A DNA stretch of 64,000 nucleotides from Bradyrhizobium icense (GCF_001693385.1 NZ_CP016428.1:7192001-7256000); one strand, 5' to 3'; shown: positions 18,824-27,991, numbered from the stretch's first letter. The notes: generated by a model from the letters alone, not told the origin. Numbers and translations: made by a program.

Positions 18824-20134
18824 TCAATTCAATCCTGGCCTGGGACCTCCCGTCGCCCAATCGAGAAGCTCAATCGTGTGCACCACAGGAACTGACGTAC
18901 CGCCGGCAATTTGCACCATGCACCCAATGTTGCCTGCAGCGATCATGTCCGGTTTGACTGTCGCAATGTTGGCGACCTTTCGATCGCGCAACCTGCTCGC
19001 AATGTCGGGCTGGAGAATGTTGTAGGTCCCCGCCGAACCGCAACACAAATGGCTCTCAGGCACATCTTTCACCACGAATCCATTCTTGGAAAGCAATTCT
19101 TTCGGAAGCCCTGTGATTTTCTGTCCATGCTGCAGCGAACAGGCGGAGTGATAGGCGACGGTGACGTCGCCTTTCTGGCTCGATGGCGCGAGCGCGATGC
19201 CGGCGACATACTCGGTGATATCCTTTGCCAGCGCAGAGATTTGCGCTGCGGGGCTAGCGAAATCGCGATCCTCCCGCAGCATGAAACCATAGTCCTTGAT
19301 GACCGTGCCGCAGCCCGAGGCCGTGATCAGGATGGCGTCGAGGCCGCCTTGTTCCGCTTCCTTTTTCCACACCTTGATGTTGGCCCGCGCCCGCGCCAGC
19401 GCGTCGCCGTCCTGCCCGAGGTGGTGGGTGAGCGCGCCGCAGCATTGCTCGTCCCTGACGAGGACGACCTCGATGCCGTGGCGCGTCAGGAGATTGATGG
19501 CGGCCTGGTTGATGCGTGGCGCCAGCACCTGCTGGGCGCAGCCCTGCAGCAGCGCGACACGCCCGCGCTTCTCGCCCTGGGCCGGAAACACGCTGCCGCC
19601 CGAGGGGCCCGGCGGGGGAAGGCTGTTCGGCGCGAGCGCCAGCATCGCCTTGATCCGCCGCATCAGGCCGGGGGTCGCGTCCGCCTTCGCCGGTAGCAGG
19701 GCCGCGAAGGGACGGGCAAGCCGCGCCATGATCATGCTGGTGCGAAACAGGCCTGGCCGCGGCAGCACGAGCGCCAGCACCGCGCGCAAGGCCCGCTCGG
19801 CCAGCGGCCGCGAATAGTCCTTCTCGATCCGGACCCGCGCCTGATCGACCAGATGCATGTAGTGCACGCCGGACGGACAGGTGGTCATGCAGGCAAGGCA
19901 GGAAAGGCAGCGGTCGATATGCTTGACCACCTCCGCCGTCGGCGGCTTGTCCTTTTCCAGCATCTCCTTGATCAGGTAGATGCGCCCGCGCGGGCTGTCG
20001 AGTTCGTCGCCGAGCAGCACATAGGTCGGACAGGTCGCGGTGCAGAAGCCGCAATGCACGCAGGCGCGCAGGATCTTGTCGGCTTCGGCGATGTCGGGAT
20101 CGGCGAGCTGGGCCAGTGAAAAATCGGTCTTCAT
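18824..20134 (-). CDS. glcF: Glycolate oxidase iron-sulfur subunit GlcF
   Basis: GlcF carries electrons from the flavin subunits of glycolate oxidase. Two 4Fe-4S ferredoxin motifs are visible: CVHCGFCTATCP near residues 24-35 and CLSCLACMTTCP near 74-85. Two CCG-type cysteine motifs follow (EQCCGALTHHLG and HLCCGSAGTYN). The start at 20134 overlaps the glcE stop by four bases (ATGA); a longer open frame is embedded in glcE. The 436-residue length is normal. With GlcD and GlcE it oxidises glycolate, from phosphoglycolate salvage, to glyoxylate and passes electrons to the quinone pool. Confidence 0.95.
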   Translation of the reverse strand: MKTDFSLAQLADPDIAEADKILRACVHCGFCTATCPTYVLLGDELDSPRGRIYLIKEMLEKDKPPTAEVVKHIDRCLSCLACMTTCPSGVHYMHLVDQARVRIEKDYSRPLAERALRAVLALVLPRPGLFRTSMIMARLARPFAALLPAKADATPGLMRRIKAMLALAPNSLPPPGPSGGSVFPAQGEKRGRVALLQGCAQQVLAPRINQAAINLLTRHGIEVVLVRDEQCCGALTHHLGQDGDALARARANIKVWKKEAEQGGLDAILITASGCGTVIKDYGFMLREDRDFASPAAQISALAKDITEYVAGIALAPSSQKGDVTVAYHSACSLQHGQKITGLPKELLSKNGFVVKDVPESHLCCGSAGTYNILQPDIASRLRDRKVANIATVKPDMIAAGNIGCMVQIAGGTSVPVVHTIELLDWATGGPRPGLN

Positions 20135-21369
20135 GCCGCAGACCCCTTCACCATCCGGCCGCGGTTGAGGATGATCTTCGGATCGAAGCTGTTGCGCACG
20201 CGCTCGCTCAGCGCCGCGACGCCGCCGGATTGCGGATGGAAGACGTCGACATTTCGCCTGGTCGCCTCGGGCGCGCGGATCAGCGAGGCGTGGCCGCCGG
20301 CCGCCTCGACGCGCCGACGCACCATCGCGGCCAGCGCGTCCGGCTTGGGCGGCAACGCCGCCCAGATCAGCCCGCCGCCCCAATCATAGATCACGTCGCC
20401 CCCTGTCTCGCGCGCCAGCGCCTGCCCGAGCGCGCCGCCGGATGCCGGCGGACAGACGATCCGCCACACCGGCCAGGCGCCGAGCGCGCCGCTTGCGGCG
20501 AAAGGCTGGACGTCGCGGATCGCGCTCCAGAGTGTTGCCGAGGCAGCGTCCTCAAGCATTTCCACCGCCCCGAACGGCGCGAGCGTCTTGCCCAGCGACG
20601 TGGCGCGATCCGCGACCGAAGCCGCGATGCCTTCGAGCCGCAACAGCGTGACCGCCCGCCCCTCGGACGCCAAGTCCGCAAGCGCGCCGGTCGCGGGGCG
20701 GAACGCCGAATTCGGCAGGTGCGCCGCGCCCGAGACGTCGAACGGCGAGCCGAGCGCCGCCGTCATCGCCCGGTTCGCGGCCACATCGTCGAGGCCTGCG
20801 AGCACCAGCGTGCGCTCGCTCTCAGGTCTAGGCATCACCTTCAGCGTGACTTCCGTCATCACCGCCAGCGTGCCCCACGATCCCGTCAGGAGCTTGCAGA
20901 GATCGTAGCCGGTGACGTTCTTCACCACCCGTCCGCCGGTCTTGAAGCTGTCGCCGAAGCCGGACACCGCATGCGCGCCGAGCAGGTGATCGCGGGCGCC
21001 GCCGGCCTTGATGCGGCGCGGACCGGCAAGGCCTGAGCCGATCATGCCGCCGATCGTGCCGCTACCGGATACGCCTGTCAGCGCCGACGTATCGATCGGC
21101 TCGAAGGCGAATTGCTGGCTCTTGGAATCGATCAGCGACTGCACGTCGGCGAGCGGCGCGCCCGCCTGCACCGTGATGATCAGCTCGTTCGGCTCATAGG
21201 AGGTGACGGCATTGAGCGCCGAGACGTCGAGCACCGCGTTGGTCGCCATCGGCTGGCCGATCAGCCGCTTGGTGCCATGGCCGATAATCTCCAGCGGCTG
21301 CTCGCTGGCGATCGCAGCGCGTACGACTTCTTCGACGTCGTTGGCGTCACGTACTTTCAGGGTGTCCAC
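20131..21369 (-). CDS. glcE: Glycolate oxidase FAD-binding subunit GlcE
   Basis: A 412-residue FAD-binding PCMH-type protein. FAD-binding segments include LEIIGHGTKRLIGQP, then TGVSGSGTIGGMIGSGLAG and a KNVTGYDLCKLLTGSWGTL stretch typical of GlcE. I prefer the GTG at 21369 (reads MDTLKVRDANDV), because the alternative ATGs at 21396 and 21429 fall within a palindromic repeat. The choice is not certain. It is the middle gene of glcD-glcE-glcF and is coupled to glcF by a four-base overlap. Confidence 0.9.
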   Translation of the reverse strand: MDTLKVRDANDVEEVVRAAIASEQPLEIIGHGTKRLIGQPMATNAVLDVSALNAVTSYEPNELIITVQAGAPLADVQSLIDSKSQQFAFEPIDTSALTGVSGSGTIGGMIGSGLAGPRRIKAGGARDHLLGAHAVSGFGDSFKTGGRVVKNVTGYDLCKLLTGSWGTLAVMTEVTLKVMPRPESERTLVLAGLDDVAANRAMTAALGSPFDVSGAAHLPNSAFRPATGALADLASEGRAVTLLRLEGIAASVADRATSLGKTLAPFGAVEMLEDAASATLWSAIRDVQPFAASGALGAWPVWRIVCPPASGGALGQALARETGGDVIYDWGGGLIWAALPPKPDALAAMVRRRVEAAGGHASLIRAPEATRRNVDVFHPQSGGVAALSERVRNSFDPKIILNRGRMVKGSAA

Positions 21370-21392
21370 GCTTTCAAACCTGCACTTTGTCG

Positions 21393-21490
21393 TCATCGTC
21401 CGCGAAGGCGGACGATCCAGTAATCGCAACCGTCGAGCATGAAAATCGGCGGCGCGGAATCCTGGATACCCCGCCTTCGCGGGGTATGAC
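21393..21490. repeat. Palindromic intergenic repeat between glcD and glcE
   Basis: It contains the hairpin TCGTCCGC-GAAGGC-GGACGA and the second hairpin ACCCCGC-CTTCGC-GGGGT. It ends GGGGTATGACG, near-complementary to its CGTCATCGTC start. Confidence 0.65.
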
Positions 21491-21517
21491 GATTGAAGGA
21501 TTGGGCTACGGTCATAC

Positions 21518-23011
21518 TCAGAACCTCGGCAAATCCGGAAACGCCAGCTTGCCGCCGTGCACGTGCATGCGGCCGAGTTCGGCGCAGCGGTGCAGCGTCG
21601 GGAACACTTTTCCCGGGTTGAGCAGGCCCCGCGCGTCGAAGGCGCATTTCAGGCGCTGCTGCTGGTTGAGGTCGATTTCGGAAAACATCTCGCCCATCAG
21701 GTCGCGCTTCTCGATGCCGACACCATGTTCGCCGGTCAGCACACCGCCGAATTCGACGCAGGCCCGCAGGATGTCGGCGCCGAAAGCTTCCGCCCGCTCG
21801 ATCTCGCCGGGCTTGTTGGCGTCGTAAAGGATCAACGGGTGCAGATTGCCGTCGCCGGCGTGAAACACGTTGGCGACGCCGAGCTGGTATTTTTCCGAGA
21901 GGTCGCGGATGCGCGCCAGCGCCTTCGGCAGCGCACCGCGCGGGATGGTGCCGTCCATGCAGAGATAGTCGGGCGAAATCCGTCCCACCGCCGGAAACGC
22001 CGCCTTGCGGCCGGCCCAGAACAGATTGCGCTCGGCCTCGGACGTCGAAATCTGGCAACTCGTCGAGCCGCAGCCTTGCGCGATCGCCTCGACCCGCTTG
22101 ATCAATTCGTCGACCTCCACGCCCGGACCATCGAGTTCGATGATCAGAAGCGCCTCGACGTCGAGCGGATAGCCGGCGTGAACAAACGCTTCGGCGGCGT
22201 GGATCGCCGGCTTGTCCATCATTTCCATGCCGCCGGGAATGATGCCGGCGCCGATGATCCGTGCCACGCATTCGCCGGCTGCCTCGACCTCGGCAAAGCC
22301 GACCATCAGAGCGCGGGCCGTCTCCGGCTTCTGCAGGATTCGCACCGTGATCTCGGTGATCACGCCGAGCAGGCCCTCTGAGCCCGTGATGATGCCCATC
22401 AGGTCGTAACCTGCGTTTTCGGCCGCCTTGCCGCCGATCCTCAATATCTCGCCCGACATCAGCACGATCTCGCAGCCGAGCACGTTGTTGGTGGTCATGC
22501 CGTATTTCAGGCAATGCACGCCGCCGGAATTCTCCGCGACATTGCCGCCGATCGAGCAGGCGATCTGCGAGGAAGGATCGGGCGCGTAGTAGAAGCCGGC
22601 ATGCGCCACCGCCTGGCTGATGGCGAGGTTGGTGACGCCGGGCTCGGTCACCACCACGCGGTTGTCGAAATCGATCTCGCGGATGCGCTTGAACTTGCCC
22701 AGGCCCAGCAGCACGCCGTCCACAAGCGGCAGCGCGCCGCCGGACAGCGACGTGCCGGAGCCGCGCGGCACCACCTTGATGCCCTGTTCGAAGCAGTATT
22801 TGAGGACCCTGGATACCTGTTCGGTGGTATCGGGCAGCACCACGACCATCGGCGGCTGCCGGTAGGCGGTGAGACCATCGGACTCATAGGCCAGCATCTC
22901 GGCCGCGCTGTCGATCACGCCCTCGCCCGGCACGATCGCGCGAAGAGCGGCGACGATGGCCTCCCGGCGTTCCAGAACCGCCTGATCGGAAGCCGGCATC
23001 ATGATGGCCAT
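21518..23011 (-). CDS. glcD: Glycolate oxidase catalytic subunit GlcD
   Basis: A 497-residue flavoprotein of the FAD-linked oxidase type. The PCMH FAD-binding motif VVPRGSGTSLSGGALP and the segment PDPSSQIACSIGGNVAENSGG lie in the first half. The C-terminal oxidase domain contains NVFHAGDGNLHPLILYD and the closing GEHGVGIEKRDLM. The start at 23011 (MAIMMPASDQ) has GGAGGATT upstream, whereas the longer frame lacks a site. First gene of glcDEF, divergent from a cytochrome c gene. It oxidises glycolate (or D-lactate-like 2-hydroxy acids) to glyoxylate. Confidence 0.95.
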   Translation of the reverse strand: MAIMMPASDQAVLERREAIVAALRAIVPGEGVIDSAAEMLAYESDGLTAYRQPPMVVVLPDTTEQVSRVLKYCFEQGIKVVPRGSGTSLSGGALPLVDGVLLGLGKFKRIREIDFDNRVVVTEPGVTNLAISQAVAHAGFYYAPDPSSQIACSIGGNVAENSGGVHCLKYGMTTNNVLGCEIVLMSGEILRIGGKAAENAGYDLMGIITGSEGLLGVITEITVRILQKPETARALMVGFAEVEAAGECVARIIGAGIIPGGMEMMDKPAIHAAEAFVHAGYPLDVEALLIIELDGPGVEVDELIKRVEAIAQGCGSTSCQISTSEAERNLFWAGRKAAFPAVGRISPDYLCMDGTIPRGALPKALARIRDLSEKYQLGVANVFHAGDGNLHPLILYDANKPGEIERAEAFGADILRACVEFGGVLTGEHGVGIEKRDLMGEMFSEIDLNQQQRLKCAFDARGLLNPGKVFPTLHRCAELGRMHVHGGKLAFPDLPRF

Positions 23012-23237
23012 GCGAATCCTCCAGGCCCGGCGAATAACGATTTGTGGTGGTAAATCAAGCACGTCTACCAAGATTTGGGTAGGCCATCCGAAGGTCGGAT
23101 TGCCAACGCCTCAAACGATCAGTTCTCTCTGGGACAAGTCGGCAATGGTGAAACCTGTCAAAGTTTCGTGGCTTGTCCAATCCAAGCGGGCCTGCCACAA
23201 GAAATCCGCCTCTCTGGGAAGAAACGAAGAGCACCAC

Positions 23238-23630
23238 ATGAAAATATCGACTTTGACCGCCCTGGTCGTCGTTACCTCATTGGCCGCGGCATCGGGCGCG
23301 CTGGCGCAGGACGCCGCCGCGGGCAAGACCTCGTTCAACAAATGCCTGGCCTGCCATGCGATCGGCGAAGGCGCCAAGAACAAGGTCGGCCCGGTACTGA
23401 ACGGGCTCGATGGCCGCAAGTCCGGTACCATCGAGGGTTATTCCTATTCGGAAGCCAACAAGAACTCCGGCATCACCTGGGGCAAGGATGTGTTCCTCGA
23501 ATACATCAAGGACCCTAGGGCAAAGATTCCCGGCACCAAGATGATCTTCGCCGGCATCAAGAACGAGAAAGAAGCCGGCGATCTCTGGGCCTATGTCTCC
23601 TCGTTCGACAAGGACGGGAAGCAGAAGTGA
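23238..23630 (+). CDS. Class I cytochrome c (c2-like)
   Basis: A 130-residue periplasmic electron carrier. The N-terminal signal peptide (LTALVVVTSLAAASGALAQ) is cleaved before DAAAGK. Haem is bound at CLACH near residue 35, and the axial Met is in GTKMIFAG near residue 101. The start at 23238 is set by the signal peptide; the longer upstream frame is rejected. It is divergent from glcD, but co-location does not prove that it takes electrons from glycolate oxidase, which is thought to reduce quinones. More likely a general c2-type shuttle to terminal oxidases. Confidence 0.93.
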   Translation: MKISTLTALVVVTSLAAASGALAQDAAAGKTSFNKCLACHAIGEGAKNKVGPVLNGLDGRKSGTIEGYSYSEANKNSGITWGKDVFLEYIKDPRAKIPGTKMIFAGIKNEKEAGDLWAYVSSFDKDGKQK

Positions 23631-23686
23631 AAGCTGCCCTCGTGCTCGAATCCATCGAGCACCTGAGTCGGCCTCTGGCGTTATCT

Positions 23687-23845
23687 TTACCCTCCCCTGG
23701 AGGGGGAGGGTCGGCTCACATGGAGCGCAGCGGAATGTGAGACGGGGTGGGGTGATCTCTCCACTCGGTCACTGTTGGCTGTGGAGAGACCGTCACCCCA
23801 CCCCGCCGCTACGCGGCGACCCTCCCCTCCAGGGGTGGGTGAAAG
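23687..23845. repeat. Mosaic palindromic repeat, copy A (about 160 bp)
   Basis: It starts TTACCCTCCCCTGGAGGGGG and ends CCCTCCCCTCCAGGGGTGGG, with internal ACGGGGTGGGGTGA and TCACCCCACCCCG arms. The same modules occur in the opposite order at 32671-32823, so the two copies are inverted relative to each other. Confidence 0.8.
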
Positions 23846-23884
23846 ATGCAGCCCTGCTCTGATTGAGAGAGCACTCACCCCCGT

Positions 23885-24178
23885 TCAAGCCAACGTGTGG
23901 ACGATCACCGGCCCTGCCGTCGCGGTGGCCGGCCCGGTCAACAGCGGCGCCAGGTCGTGCTCGATCCACGCCAGCGCGCGCTTGTTGGATTCTTCGGCGG
24001 CGGCAAAGTTGTTGAACAGGCTGATCGCGATCACCGTATCGTCGGGCGCGTAGACCACATAGTAGCCCATGAAGCCTTCGACGCCGCTGATGACGGGAAT
24101 CGCGCCCTCCTTGATCCTGCGTGTCAGTTCTTCGGCCTTGCCGGCCTTGGCCTTGCCCTGACGGATTGCGGCGTACAT
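23885..24178 (-). CDS. Small ABM/Dabb-type domain protein
   Basis: A 97-residue protein, MYAAIRQGKAKAGKAEELTRR onward, with the alternating strand-helix pattern of a dimeric ferredoxin-like alpha/beta-barrel protein (antibiotic-biosynthesis-monooxygenase-like). VISGVEGFMGYYVVYAPDDTVIAISLFNN gives the central strands. GGGAGGG precedes the ATG. These domains occur in small monooxygenases and haem-degrading enzymes, but many have no known activity. The gene stands alone. Confidence 0.72.
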   Translation of the reverse strand: MYAAIRQGKAKAGKAEELTRRIKEGAIPVISGVEGFMGYYVVYAPDDTVIAISLFNNFAAAEESNKRALAWIEHDLAPLLTGPATATAGPVIVHTLA

Positions 24179-24303
24179 GGGGCCCTCCCTCGAAGGTAAG
24201 CTGCCCGATAGCGCGACTGCTTAAGGTTCATCCCTGGCGGGCGAGCAGCGGAATCCCGCGTGCCGATCGTATCTCATCCGATGCCGTCAGGCCACGCGCA
24301 CGC

Positions 24304-25296
24304 TCAAGGCGCTGCCGCGGCCGCCACACTCGGCGCCAATGCGCCGATCATCGCCTCGATTTCCGCAGTGACGAGATCGGGAACCGCATGCTGGATCATG
24401 TGACCGACGCCCGGCAGCACGATCAGTTTCACGTTGGGTGCAGCCGCCGCGAACGGCCGGGAGTGGATGTTGGTCGACACCGTCTTGTCGGCGTCGCCGG
24501 CGATGATGGTGACGGGCGCCTTGATCTCGCCGTAGCGCGGCGCCTGCTCGGCCACCGCCGCCTTCAGCGTCACCAGATCGCGCGCATTGGCGATGAATTC
24601 GCGCGGCCGCAGCAACAGCGGCGTGGCGGAGTTTTTGACAAAACCGTCCGGCATCGTCTGGGGCAGGAAGACGCCGCGCGCGCCCGAATCCGCCAGCAGC
24701 AGTCCGAGCGGCAGTGTGACGGTGTAGGCGAACAGCGGGCCGACCACCGGCATGGCGATCAGTTTGTTGTAGCGCCCGACGCCGCCGGGCCAGGGATAGG
24801 CCACTGGTGCCAGCATCACCAGGCCGGCGACGGCCTGTGGATAATCCAGCGCGATGCGCGCCCCGAGCGCGCCGGCCCAGGAATGCACCACGAAGATCGC
24901 GCTGCCGACGCCGAGCTTGGCCAGCGCCTCGCCGATCATGCGGGCCTGAATTTCAGGCGTGGAGTCCTCAAGGCGGGCGCGGGTGCTCCAGCCATGCCCG
25001 GGACGGTCGATCAGGATCACGCGGTGCTTTTCGGCAAGCCGCTCCCCGACCGGCTGCCGCATCACTTCGAGATTGGAACTGGCGCCGTGCAACATCACGA
25101 TCGGCGGACCGGCCGCATCGCGGGGGCCGATATCGACGATGTGAAGCGCCCCGCCTGCCACCTCGACCATCCTGCCCTGGGCCGGATGGGCGCGCTGCGC
25201 AAGAAAAACGCCGATTTGCGTGATCAGCGCCAGCAAAACCAGCGCTGCCACCACAATCACCACCACCATCGAGAATTTCCGGCTGATTCTTGGCAC
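24304..25296 (-). CDS. Alpha/beta hydrolase, membrane-anchored
   Basis: A 330-residue hydrolase with one N-terminal membrane helix (MVVVIVVAALVLLALITQIGVF). The fold is marked by VMLHGASSN (oxyanion region), RVILIDRPGHGWS, the nucleophile elbow FVVHSWAGA with its Ser near residue 140, a likely acid in GDADKTVS, and the catalytic His in LPGVGHMIQH. The elbow reads V-H-S-W-A-G, without the usual first Gly. Probably an esterase or lipase-like enzyme facing the periplasm; substrate unknown. Confidence 0.85.
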   Translation of the reverse strand: MPRISRKFSMVVVIVVAALVLLALITQIGVFLAQRAHPAQGRMVEVAGGALHIVDIGPRDAAGPPIVMLHGASSNLEVMRQPVGERLAEKHRVILIDRPGHGWSTRARLEDSTPEIQARMIGEALAKLGVGSAIFVVHSWAGALGARIALDYPQAVAGLVMLAPVAYPWPGGVGRYNKLIAMPVVGPLFAYTVTLPLGLLLADSGARGVFLPQTMPDGFVKNSATPLLLRPREFIANARDLVTLKAAVAEQAPRYGEIKAPVTIIAGDADKTVSTNIHSRPFAAAAPNVKLIVLPGVGHMIQHAVPDLVTAEIEAMIGALAPSVAAAAAP

Positions 25297-25334
25297 CAGC
25301 GAGCTACGGCCCCGGCCGGCGCAGGTTTCGGACG

Positions 25335-25364
25335 TTGTCCACAGGGGGCCGACCCTGTGGATAG
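25335..25364. promoter_or_regulatory. Inverted pair of DnaA-box-like 9-mers
   Basis: TTGTCCACA at 25335-25343 and TGTGGATAG at 25356-25364 (CTATCCACA on the other strand) each differ from the DnaA box TTATCCACA by one base. Together they also make a 9-bp hairpin stem. A weaker CATCCACA lies at 25472. The site is upstream of the hydrolase gene. Its role is unproven. Confidence 0.4.
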
Positions 25365-25532
25365 CGGGGTCATACTGACGTCATCAGCAAATTTGTACAG
25401 TGACGTTGCCACTTTTGCCATGTGTGCGCGTGCCTGATTGGGGGGTAGCCAGGCGCCTGCACTGTACCCAACATCCACAGGAACAGGGACGCTCACTACA
25501 AATTGTTCCAGCGTATCATCGGAGGACTATCC

Positions 25533-25712
25533 ATGATTTCCGACGCAAGCGAAGCCGCCATCGATCAGATCGTAGCGAGTTGCAATGGCGACATCCGCGG
25601 CGCGCTCAAGGCGTTACTGCGGGTCAACGAGCAGCTTGAGACGGAACTGGCGCAAATCTATGCGGCGGTAGGCCTCGACAATCTGGCCCGCGGCAGCAAC
25701 GCCGTACACTAG
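25533..25712 (+). CDS. Small conserved hypothetical protein
   Basis: A 59-residue, mostly helical, acidic protein (MISDASEAAIDQIVASCNGD...). GGAGGA lies 7 bases before the ATG at 25533, an excellent ribosome-binding site. A heptad-like C-terminal half (LKALLRVNEQLETELAQIYAAV) could form a coiled-coil dimer. No named family is recognised, though the sequence has normal coding character. It has no obvious operon partner. Confidence 0.7.
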   Translation: MISDASEAAIDQIVASCNGDIRGALKALLRVNEQLETELAQIYAAVGLDNLARGSNAVH

Positions 25713-25924
25713 GACCTCGTGGGCCGACGCGTTTTCCAAGACGCGAAACGGCTCCGAGCAATCCAGCCTATTGTCCTCGTTTTCCGGCGTCTCTGCGGGC
25801 GGCCCTTCCACCGCCGGACATTGATTGATGATCGAAGACTGATGGTCGAACGGGCCATCTCGGCGTCGTCGAGCGACTTGCCCGGTTCCGGATCAGATGC
25901 TTCCGCCGACCTGGATGCGGAAGC

Positions 25925-26581
25925 TCAGATATCGCGGCCTTCGACCTTTTCGGTCAGCGACTTGACCAGTTCCGGCACCTTCTCGAGATGCGGATTGACG
26001 GCCAGCGCCTTGCGGAACGCTTCCAGCGCGCGCTTTTCGTCGCCGATCTCCTGCATGATCATGCCGAGCCCGGCCAGCGCGCCAAAATGCCGGGGCTCGC
26101 GCGTCAGCACCTGGCGAATATCCTCGAGCGAACGGGTATAGTCGTTCTTCAGGTAGTACAGCGTCGCGCGCCGGTTCCATGCCTCGACGTAATCAGGACG
26201 CAGCTTGACGAGGGAATCCAGCAGCTTCAGCGCGACGTCGATCTTCTGCGCATCCATCGCGGCCTTGGCGCGCAGCATCAACAGCGCAGCCGTGTCGCTA
26301 GGGGTCTGCATCCATAGCGCCCAGATCCGCGCCTCGACGTGTTTGGCGCTGGCTTCATCCGGGGCGGCTTTCAGGGCACCGAACAGGAAATCCAGCCCGC
26401 GGGTGCGGTCGGCGCCGACCTTGGGAAGCTTGCTCGGCGCTTCCGGCAATTTTTTCTCGGCCTTCGGCGGGGGAATGACCCTGGGGTCGTTCTGGGCAAA
26501 CGCGAGCGCCGGCACGGCCGTCATGACCGCGGCGAGGACCACGATCCGGCAGTTGCGGGCACCCGGGAATCTCAAAACCAT
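25925..26581 (-). CDS. Exported TPR-repeat protein
   Basis: A 218-residue protein with a signal peptide (IVVLAAVMTAVPALAFAQ), a Pro/Lys-rich linker and then three or so tetratricopeptide repeats, seen as VKLRPDYVEAWNRRATLYYLKNDYTRSLEDI and REPRHFGALAGLGMIMQEIGDEKRALEAFRKAL. Such proteins act as scaffolds in the periplasm, often in cell-envelope assembly. The Shine-Dalgarno is weak. No partner gene adjacent. Confidence 0.85.
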   Translation of the reverse strand: MVLRFPGARNCRIVVLAAVMTAVPALAFAQNDPRVIPPPKAEKKLPEAPSKLPKVGADRTRGLDFLFGALKAAPDEASAKHVEARIWALWMQTPSDTAALLMLRAKAAMDAQKIDVALKLLDSLVKLRPDYVEAWNRRATLYYLKNDYTRSLEDIRQVLTREPRHFGALAGLGMIMQEIGDEKRALEAFRKALAVNPHLEKVPELVKSLTEKVEGRDI

Positions 26582-26665
26582 GGGGCAAGTCTAGACGCGC
26601 AAAACCGCGCCGCAAAGCAGCGGATCGTCAAAGACCCGTGAAGCAAAGCCGGCTCTGCGCCAGGA

Positions 26666-26791
26666 TTAACCTTGGCGGGCCTTGAAGCGGCGCTGCACCT
26701 TGTTGATGACGTAAACCCGGCCCTTGCGGCGGACCAGACGGTTGTTGCGGTGGCGGCCGCGCAGCGATTTCAAGGAGTTACGGACCTTCAT
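26666..26791 (-). CDS. rpmJ: 50S ribosomal protein L36
   Basis: A 41-residue, very basic protein, [17 protein letters not shown] to RRFKARQG. It lacks the three Cys and one His that bind zinc in the standard L36, so it is the zinc-free type usual in alphaproteobacteria. The ATG at 26791 begins the L36 sequence and a longer frame is ignored. It stands apart from the main ribosomal operons, as is common for this form. Confidence 0.95.
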   Translation of the reverse strand: MKVRNSLKSLRGRHRNNRLVRRKGRVYVINKVQRRFKARQG

Positions 26792-27050
26792 GGGACAATC
26801 CTGATGCTTTGAAAGGCCGTGCTGGAGGCCCGAACCTGAGCTACCCGAAAGTGGCAAAATGGGATTAATCCCGAAAAGCGGCCGACCGCCCGGGACGGGG
26901 CGGTTTCTAAGCAGCGCAGGCGCGGATGTCAATGCGGATGGCCCGTTTTCGGGTCCATCTGTCCCGTTCCGGGCCTAACGTTGGCAGATCGATGCCCGGC
27001 ATTCCGACCGGCACCGAATCGCCTGGCGCCTCCCGGAGAGCTCTCCGGAA

Positions 27051-27500
27051 TCACTGGCAGAACAGGTCGCGCGGGAACTCGACCAGGGCCTCGCCGGTCG
27101 CGACCTTCTCGCCCGTCTGGTTCTTCACCACCACGTCGATCAACACCCAGCGGGATTTTTCAGTCACCTGCTTGGCCTTGATGATTCCCGCAGGCTGAAT
27201 GGTATCGCCGGGCCGGACCGGCTTGACCCATCGCGTCTCCAGTCGGCGGTGAATCGCGCCGGCCGGATAGGCCCAGTCGGTGATCATGCGCGAGATCAGG
27301 CCAAAATTATTCATGCCGTGCATGATGATCCCGCCGAAATTGGTCTTACCGAAACTGCCCTTCATGTACTCGTCGTCGAGATGCAGCGGGTTGTAGTCGA
27401 GCGAGGCGTCGCAAAACAGTCGGATGGATTCGCGGCTGACCGCGAAGGCGGGACCGTCGATGGCATCGCCGGCTCTGAGCTTTTCGAACGTCGTGGTCAT
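27051..27500 (-). CDS. MaoC-like hot-dog dehydratase
   Basis: A 149-residue single hot-dog domain. The MaoC/R-hydratase signature is visible: RLFCDASLDYNPLHLDDEYM gives the catalytic Asp/His pair, and GGIIMHGMNNFGLIS the hydratase helix. GGGAGG before the ATG at 27500 fixes the start. It lies 14 bp after a second hot-dog gene on the same strand, and the two probably form a heterodimer, as in two-gene (R)-specific enoyl-CoA hydratases. They likely hydrate an acyl-CoA or aromatic-derived thioester. Confidence 0.85.
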   Translation of the reverse strand: MTTTFEKLRAGDAIDGPAFAVSRESIRLFCDASLDYNPLHLDDEYMKGSFGKTNFGGIIMHGMNNFGLISRMITDWAYPAGAIHRRLETRWVKPVRPGDTIQPAGIIKAKQVTEKSRWVLIDVVVKNQTGEKVATGEALVEFPRDLFCQ

Positions 27501-27514
27501 CGCAACCTCCCTGC

Positions 27515-27991
27515 TCACAGCGGCCGAATCGTCCAGCCACGGCCGGAACAGATTACGTCGCCCTTCTGATTAAAGAACACATTGTCGTGCACCACGAACA
27601 GCCGCTCGCGCTTGATGAACTTGTCGAGCGCGCGGGCCTGCAGGGTGATGACGTCGTTGGGGCGCGCCGGAACGTTGTAGCTCCAGGACTGCCCGGCATT
27701 GACGGTGCCGGGCGAGCGCATCCAGTCATCCGCCGGCGTGCAGGAAAACATCAGGAGGATGTGGATTGAGGGCGGCGCGATCAGCCCGCCATAGCGCGTG
27801 GTCTTCGCATAGGCCTCGTCGAAATAGATCGGATGAGTTTCGCCGACCGACTTGCAGTACAGTTCGATCGCCTCTTTGGCCAGCGTGTAGGGGATGGTCT
27901 TGCGCGGCTCGCCGGGAACGATGTCGTCCCACACCTTTCTTAAGCTGGCGTCTTTCCAGAAATCGGTCTCGAAGGCCTGCGTTTGGGCCAT
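27515..27991 (-). CDS. MaoC-N / FAS1-like dehydratase domain protein
   Basis: A 158-residue hot-dog protein with the N-terminal half signature of the two-subunit hydratases: IELYCKSVGETHPIYFDEAYAKTTRYGGLIAPPSIHI. It lacks the full catalytic His/Asp pattern of its neighbour, so it is probably the structural partner. It is first in a two-gene unit and divergent from the amidohydrolase, with a shared 106-bp control region. Confidence 0.83.
   Translation of the reverse strand: MAQTQAFETDFWKDASLRKVWDDIVPGEPRKTIPYTLAKEAIELYCKSVGETHPIYFDEAYAKTTRYGGLIAPPSIHILLMFSCTPADDWMRSPGTVNAGQSWSYNVPARPNDVITLQARALDKFIKRERLFVVHDNVFFNQKGDVICSGRGWTIRPL

Noticed and set aside
22514..23053. 179-codon plus-strand frame opposite glcD
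   Set aside because: Antisense to a well-marked FAD-binding domain.
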